Positions 58,670 to 64,000 of a stretch of DNA of 64,000 nucleotides are shown here, piece after piece. The stretch lies in the NCBI GenBank assembly GCA_024291935.2, contig CM044307.1, positions 102,305,461 through 102,369,460 on the forward strand, read 5' to 3'. The notes under the pieces are model-generated. The model had not been told where the DNA came from. It ran no database searches and saw nothing but the letters and a program-made list of their open reading frames with translations. Every line of letters begins with the position of its first letter. Positions within the stretch are counted from its first letter, which is position 1. The stretch is from Okapia johnstoni. Taxonomy: Eukaryota > Chordata > Mammalia > Artiodactyla > Giraffidae. The position numbers and the translations under genes are program-made.

Positions 58670-58800
58670 CATCTCTTCCCTATTTTTCAGATGAGAATAC
58701 TGAAGCTTAGTGTGGGTGAATAATTTGCTCAAGCTCACACAGCTAAAAATAGTTCACCTTGATTACAAAACTCTAATCTCTGCAACACTGCTTCTTTCTC
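58670..58800 (-). repeat. MIR SINE, reverse orientation
   Basis: TATTTTTCAGATGAGAATAC, TGAAGCTTAGTGTGGGTGAA, CTCAAGCTCACACAGCTAAA and CTGCAACACTGCTTCTTTC are reversed MIR blocks. Confidence 0.7.
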
Positions 58801-58902
58801 ACTGAAAATGGAAAATCATCAAATTTTTCAATAGCAACAATTGATATAAACATATCATCCCTCTAACTCCCCATCCATACATATAACATTTATTGTGTAC
58901 CT

Positions 58903-59300
58903 AGTCATGTGTGGATGTGAGAGTTGGACTATAAAGAAAGCTGAACACTGAATAACTGATGCAACTGTGGCATTGAAGTCTATTGAGAGTCCCTTGAACT
59001 GAAAGGAGATCCAACCTGTCAATTCTAAAGGAAATAGTCCTGAATATTCACGGGAAGGACTGATGCTGAAGCTGAATCTCTAATACTTGGCCATCTGATG
59101 TGAAGAACAGACTCACTGGGAAAGAATGAAGGTGGGAGGAGAAGGGGATGACAGAGGATGAGATGGTTGGATGGCATCACCGACTCACTGGACATGAGTT
59201 TAAGTAGGCTCTGGGAGTTGGTGATGGACAGGGAAGCCTGGTGTGCTGCAGTCCATAGGGTCTCAAAGAGTTGGACACGACTGAGCGACTGAACTGAACT
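58903..59300 (+). mobile_element. BovB LINE 3' region, 5'-truncated
   Basis: TAGTCATGTGTGGATGTGAG to CTGAGCGACTGAACTGAACT. Several small deletions (missing TTTTGAA before CTGTGGC, missing part of the AAAAGACCCTGATGCTGGG block). Open frames on the minus strand are antisense shadows of the repeat. Confidence 0.94.
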
Positions 59301-59615
59301 ACACATACCAGACCCTGTGTTAGGTGCTGAACATATGGAAATAACTTAGGCATAGTTGTTGCACTTGACCTCACAGATCTTTGGGAATTCACATTTCAGG
59401 CGTATCAGGAGCTTTCATCACCGGTAAGCGCTCAAAACCCATCACCAAAGAGCCACACAGGAAGTAATACTGGTTTATGTGCTTAGAGGCATTGTTGACT
59501 AACAGGTAACTCTTGCTCTCTAGTACTGTCCTCTTAGCAGGTCTATCTTCTGCCTCTACCAAAGATTTCTCCTTCCTGTTTCTATCTCTATCTTTAGATT
59601 TTCTCATCTCTCTTA
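59301..59615. other. Intronic sequence without recognised features
   Basis: No repeat or exon recognised. Confidence 0.35.
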
Positions 59616-59619
59616 TTTT

Positions 59620-59930
59620 CTACTTCTTTCACATACTATTTCCTTTACCGAGAATACTTTTCCCTATCCTCTCTGATTAACTGACATATTTGTAAAGTAC
59701 CTGCTTGACTTGTTAATGATCTATTAAAGCTTGTTCAAGATCTAGCAATGCAGTTACTGTATTTTTCAAAATAATTGAATTATGTGTTCATCTCCTCCAA
59801 ATTAACAGCATGATCCTTTAAAACAGTGTTGTTACCTTGTTTATTTTTATAGCTTTAGGACTTAGCAGAGTTTTGGACAAACTGCAGATATTTGGTAAAT
59901 CCTGGTAACAATAAGTGAATGGTTCATTTC
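59620..59930 (+). repeat. L2 LINE 3' end (diverged)
   Basis: TACCGAGAATACTTTTCCCT, AAGTACCTGCTTGACTTG, ACAAACTGCAGATATTTGG and TAACAATAAGTGAATGG follow L2 3' order with long divergences. Confidence 0.45.
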
Positions 59931-60025
59931 CTAAAATGCTCGCTTTAATACCAAAAGCATTTTTTAAAAAGTATAATTAACAGTCGTTTCTTTTTTTCTG
60001 AGATTGCTAGAATTTGATCATTTAT

Positions 60026-60268
60026 AACATGCCACCTGATGAGAAGAACTGACTCATCTGAAAAGACCCTGATGCTGGGAAAGATTGAAGGCAGGAGGAG
60101 AAGGGGACAACAGAGGATGAGATGGTTGGGTGGCATCACCGACTCAATGGACATGACTTTGAGTAGGCTCCAGAAGTCAGTGATGGACAGGGAGGCCTGG
60201 CGTGCTGCGGTCCATCGGGTAGCAGAGAGTCGGATATGACTGAACGACTGAACTGAACTGAACATGCC
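60026..60268 (+). mobile_element. BovB LINE 3' end with short target duplication
   Basis: AACATGCC occurs at 60026-60033 and 60261-60268. Between lies the BovB end from CCTGATGAGAAGAACTGACT to CGACTGAACTGAACTG, about 227 bases and little diverged. The duplication is only 8 bases and partly shares BovB sequence (GCC), so it is suggestive. Confidence 0.92.
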
Positions 60269-60659
60269 CAATATTCTTTTTGCTTCGTTTCTGTTGTTTT
60301 CTCCAATATCTGAAATTATACTGTTCTATATTCTACATAGCAATGGAGTTACTGTCTGCTATATTTTATTGCATGTATATGAAGTAATACTATTGTTCCT
60401 ACCAAATCACACATTCATATTTATCATTCGTTCATTGGACATGCTATTTCAGTCTTACTCACTCTCAAAATAAAAACGCATATTTAACCCATATGTTACT
60501 TCTCTAATCTAGAGTTTCTTAAAATATATTCCATAGAACAGTATTTCCAAAAGTTTCCCAGCCAAAAGAAATGGCCAAATAGATTTGAAAAATGATTTAT
60601 GGTATATATTTTGCTCTTGAAAATATACTATAGATTTCAGCATATAAGAGATTATGACG

Positions 60660-60900
60660 AAAGCTGGTTTTGTGGCCAAGAAATGGAAACAATCTAGATT
60701 TCTATCTATAGGAAAATGGATGAATCAAATATAGTAAATGTACATGTGTAAAAGGCAGAACAAGTTGGCTAGATCTTTATATAATAACATGTGAAGGTTT
60801 CAAAAATACAATCTTGCATGAAAAGAGGTAAGTTTCAGAGCATAATGTATAACACAGAGTACTGTCAGAAGCTAAAGGCACCAAAGGACAATTTTAGATG
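60660..60900 (+). repeat. Old L1 (L1ME/HAL1-like) 3' fragment
   Basis: GGCCAAGAAATGGAAACAAT, CTAGATTTCTATCTATAGGA, AAATGGATGAATCAAATATA and CTTGCATGAAAAGAGGTAAG resemble old L1 blocks that precede the 3' end. Confidence 0.55.
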
Positions 60901-61192
60901 AAAACTTCATTTCTGTCTCCCCATCTAAAGTCAAAGGAGATTGCTTTGAATCACTGAGACAGAATTAGTAGGTCAGTTGCCAATCACAAACCATATTCAA
61001 CAACTTTTCAAACTAGTCATTTTGTTCCCCAAACATAGCCTGCCAAAATTCTTACTTTTCCCAAGAACCAAAATGACTTTCCCCAGTCTGCACTTTTTTC
61101 TTGGAATTTTAAGAGCGGTCAGGACACAGAGTGCCATAGAAATCCTCCCAGACAGAAGGGAGTGTCCTGTTTCTTTTTTAGCATGTATTCAT

Positions 61193-61226
61193 GCACACCA
61201 CACACACACACACACACGCACACACA
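61193..61226. repeat. (CA)n microsatellite, imperfect
   Basis: CACACCACACACACACACAC followed by ACGCACACACA; one G and one C interruption. Confidence 0.88.
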
Positions 61227-61489
61227 TTCACATGACCACTCCCTCTACACTAGGGGAGTGACAGTGAAATAAGCAAGTTAAAGTCCCTACTCTTAAATTG
61301 TTTATACACTTTCAGGCACTTAGCACTCAAAATACTTTTATTCAGAGCAAATCATTTCTAGTTATGTCAATCCCCTCTTAATACCAATTCAACTCATGAT
61401 ATAGAGTATTAGTTCCTTCAAAAAGAGAGCAAAATAAAACACATTTCTTAAAAAAATTGAAGGTATAATTTTCTTTTTTTTCGTCTTCT

Positions 61490-61575
61490 CTTTTTCCTAC
61501 TTTCTTTTTTCTTAATCAGATTATAGTTGATTTACAATGTTGGGTTAGTTTCAGTTGTACAACAGAAGAAGATAT
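61490..61575 (-). repeat. Ruminant L1 3' end, reverse orientation
   Basis: AATCAGATTATAGTTGATTT, ACAATGTTGGGTTAGTTTC and AGTTGTACAACAGAAGAAG are the reversed L1 3' untranslated block. Confidence 0.72.
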
Positions 61576-61754
61576 TGCTTCTGCTTAGAAATCAACACAA
61601 GTTATCTAATTTCTGTGCCCTCCTAATTTTAAGTTACAAGTTTCAGAAATTGCATGAAATTTAGTTTCTCTGTTGTCAATTTTTAACACAAACTTCTTGG
61701 TATTACCTCTTTTCTCTCCTGCCTACCTCATGCTTTTTTTTAAGCTATTGTTTC

Positions 61755-61915
61755 TTGAACACTTATTATAGGTTAGAGATATTGTTAGGATCTTTACATT
61801 TGTTATATCATTTATTCATCATGACAGCTTTATTCTTTCTGGATGAGGAAACCTGAATGAAAGAGACTAAATAACTCTAGCAAGGCTCATGCTGATACAC
61901 AACAATATCTGTGAT
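61755..61915 (-). repeat. MIR SINE, reverse orientation
   Basis: CTTGAACACTTATTATAGGT, GATCTTTACATTTGTTATAT, TTCTGGATGAGGAAACCTGA and GACTAAATAACTCTAGCAAG follow reversed MIR order. Confidence 0.65.
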
Positions 61916-64000
61916 GGTATCAACATCCTCTAAGCTTGTCAGATCCCCAGAGAGAGATAATCTGCCTTTGTATCGTAACAGTGGTTTTATTGGTGCATAC
62001 TGGCAAGTGAGTTAAGGAAGGTCACCAGGACATTATGCCTGAGCTGCTAATACTTCAATTAATACCCCTTAGGGTAGTGGGGTGTTCTCAGTTTAGTGCA
62101 AAGAAACTTCTCCCGTTTTGGGTCCTCCATGTGTATTTTCAAAGGAAAAGATATATCAGCAAAGTATAGATTGACTCAGATCCTGTGCCCACTTACATTC
62201 TATAGAAGGAATCTGGTCAGGTGAAAAGTGTACCGATTCAGAGCTTCCTTAGGCCAGCTTCGTCTTCTCTTCTCCTTATGTCTCTTTCCACCTTGTAAAT
62301 CACCACAGACTACAGGCTGCCAGCTTCACACAGATACGGAACATTATGCATGTTCATCTTCAAATGCATTTTTTGATAGCTAATATTAAAGATGGAAGGA
62401 TGGAAAGAGATTACTGACTTCTTTGCCTCATTTCATGATGGTATGCTTATTTGAGGAGATTTATTTGAAGAAAAAAATGATATATTTTCTCACTAACTAA
62501 ATGTCCGATTTAATAGATGAGTCCTCACTTCCTAAAAGCAGGTCAGGAGAAGCTTCGTGACAGGAGGGGAATTCAGCCTTTTAATTTCATGTCATGGACA
62601 CCAGGCAGCAGTCTCCAGAGTAATCTATGACAATCTATTCATCATAATTACAATTTTAACACTCTTTATCTTTCAATTCAACCTGCATTCTGTGGTCCAT
62701 TTAATTAATGAACTGACAATAGCCTTATTTCTGCAACCATATATCTGAGTAAGCACTGGCTGAAAAATCATGAGTGCAAATCAGAAAGAGAAGAGAAAAC
62801 ATAAAGGATGAGCTAAAATGCAGCTTTCTTTCCTACATACCACCAACACCCTCCCTAACCACAGAAAGCATTTTTAAAATTTATTCTCCAAGCATCTAAC
62901 ATTTGTGCAATTCAAAAATAGCTCTGAGGAAAGCATATGGCATGAAAGCATGCTGACTTGACCATCTAGCATTTAAATTAGACAAATTAACCACTTCAAC
63001 ATGCTTTTATAATGACTTCCTTAGGCTGTGCCCCCAACTTAGTATATTTTGGTTTCTCCTCTCCTGAAAATTGAAAATTCTTCAAGCAATTCTATTTGTA
63101 ATACTTGGTGGAAAGCTCTGGATTTTAACTTTACATTTATTTGGATATAACCTGTCATAAGTTTACATGTATAAAGATATACATCTTCTTCACACCATAC
63201 ATCCTGGAATTAATAATGGAAGTATTACACTAGAGAGATGAAAACAAATCAGCTAAAATAATTGATATAGTCCCTAAATTTTATATCTGTACAAATCTCA
63301 GAATATTAGTTGCTATAAATTCACAGGAGTCTTTATAAATTTTGTTTGGAAATCATTTAGTTTGGAAACAAACAAAAAAAATTTATTTCCCAGGAATCCC
63401 TATCTCTTCTTCTCTACATATATTGTTTCCAATTTTGTTCTGTTATGTAATCAAATGTGGTGTTAACAACCTCTGGTCTTATAATTGCCTCCTAGACTTT
63501 CACGAGCCCAGGGAAAGCTGTCATCCAAAATTACTGTGTAAAACAGCCGCATCTCACAGTCAGCCCTGGGCTAGACAGCTTGAAGGTAGAGTTGCCTGCA
63601 TAACTAATACAATTTGACAGGCACAACTGGACTTTTAGAGTCTTCACAGAAATTGTTGACCAAGCCTACTCAATTTAAAAAGTAAATTAGATTCAAACTT
63701 TTTGCAAATACTATTTTGCATCCCTTTGGTTTTTATGTATGCCTGTTTCAATAAGCCACTGTGTTGTCTTTTATGCTAAAACTGCATAACAGAAGATTAT
63801 GTTAATGTAAGAAGATTCTGTTAATAATGACCTGAGAGATGCAGGTGTGTTTAAAATCAAACATGCTTACAAATGACACTTCATGGTAGATGTGGACATA
63901 GGTACTGGGTGATTTTGTTTTCAAAAATCTTCCAATCAAGGTGATTGTCATTATCCCAAAGTGAATGTTTGTTGAATCAGATACAGTGCTGTCAGGCTGC
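61916..64000. other. Intronic sequence without recognised features
   Basis: Part of the long intron before the first visible exon. No ruminant repeat or exon-like segment seen. Interlocking complementary segments at 63505-63581 are noted separately. Confidence 0.4.

Overview
The window is vertebrate nuclear DNA from a ruminant, very probably a bovid (cattle, buffalo, sheep or goat type). The diagnosis rests on repeats: many BovB (RTE-type) LINE copies, whose 3' ends read CGACTGAGCGACTGAACTG, many Bov-tA SINEs (tRNA-like head fused to a BovB-type tail), and ruminant L1 3' ends, on a background of old mammalian L2, MIR, L1M and ERVL/MaLR LTRs. There is no bacterial or viral gene set, operon, CRISPR array or tRNA/rRNA gene.

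The one host gene I can support is PPFIA2 (liprin-alpha-2), read on the minus strand. Four coding exons lie at 54904-54803, 45056-44892, 40018-39944 and 4688-4572 (transcript order). They are 102, 165, 75 and 117 nt, all phase 0 at both ends, each flanked by AG and GT, and join into 153 uninterrupted codons of the N-terminal coiled coil (roughly residues 102-254, from my recollection of the human protein). All are internal, so both gene ends lie outside and the whole window should be transcribed as PPFIA2 pre-mRNA. The introns between them are about 9.7, 4.9 and 35.3 kb.

Layout. 1-4571: part of the intron after the last visible exon, with L2, MIR, L1 and Bov-tA pieces. 4689-39943: the 35 kb intron, the most repeat-rich part. 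It holds a plus BovB with a minus BovB nested inside it (12079-15795), an LTR split by a BovB tail (11225-12000), a stack of two LTRs (24170-25211), a second plus BovB with a nested piece (25575-26925), an old minus L1 used repeatedly as a landing site (32755-34480), and a BovB with two successive 3' ends inside one target-site duplication (36225-37640). 40019-44891: short intron with a young-looking Bov-tA dimer close to the 75-nt exon. 45057-54802: BovB tails, an MLT1-type LTR, MIR, and a CTCF-like site. 54905-64000: part of the intron before the first visible exon.

All LINE reading frames are broken; the longest is a 233-codon reverse-transcriptase piece with an intact YADD box. I found no undescribed gene system. 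The most interesting signal concerns splicing: the 75-nt exon begins directly with a 5'-splice-site-like sequence (TTCTAG|GTAAGG), the arrangement of a recursive splice site, ahead of a 35 kb intron and with a weak donor of its own. Coordinates of old repeats are approximate, and family names were judged by eye from remembered consensus sequences.
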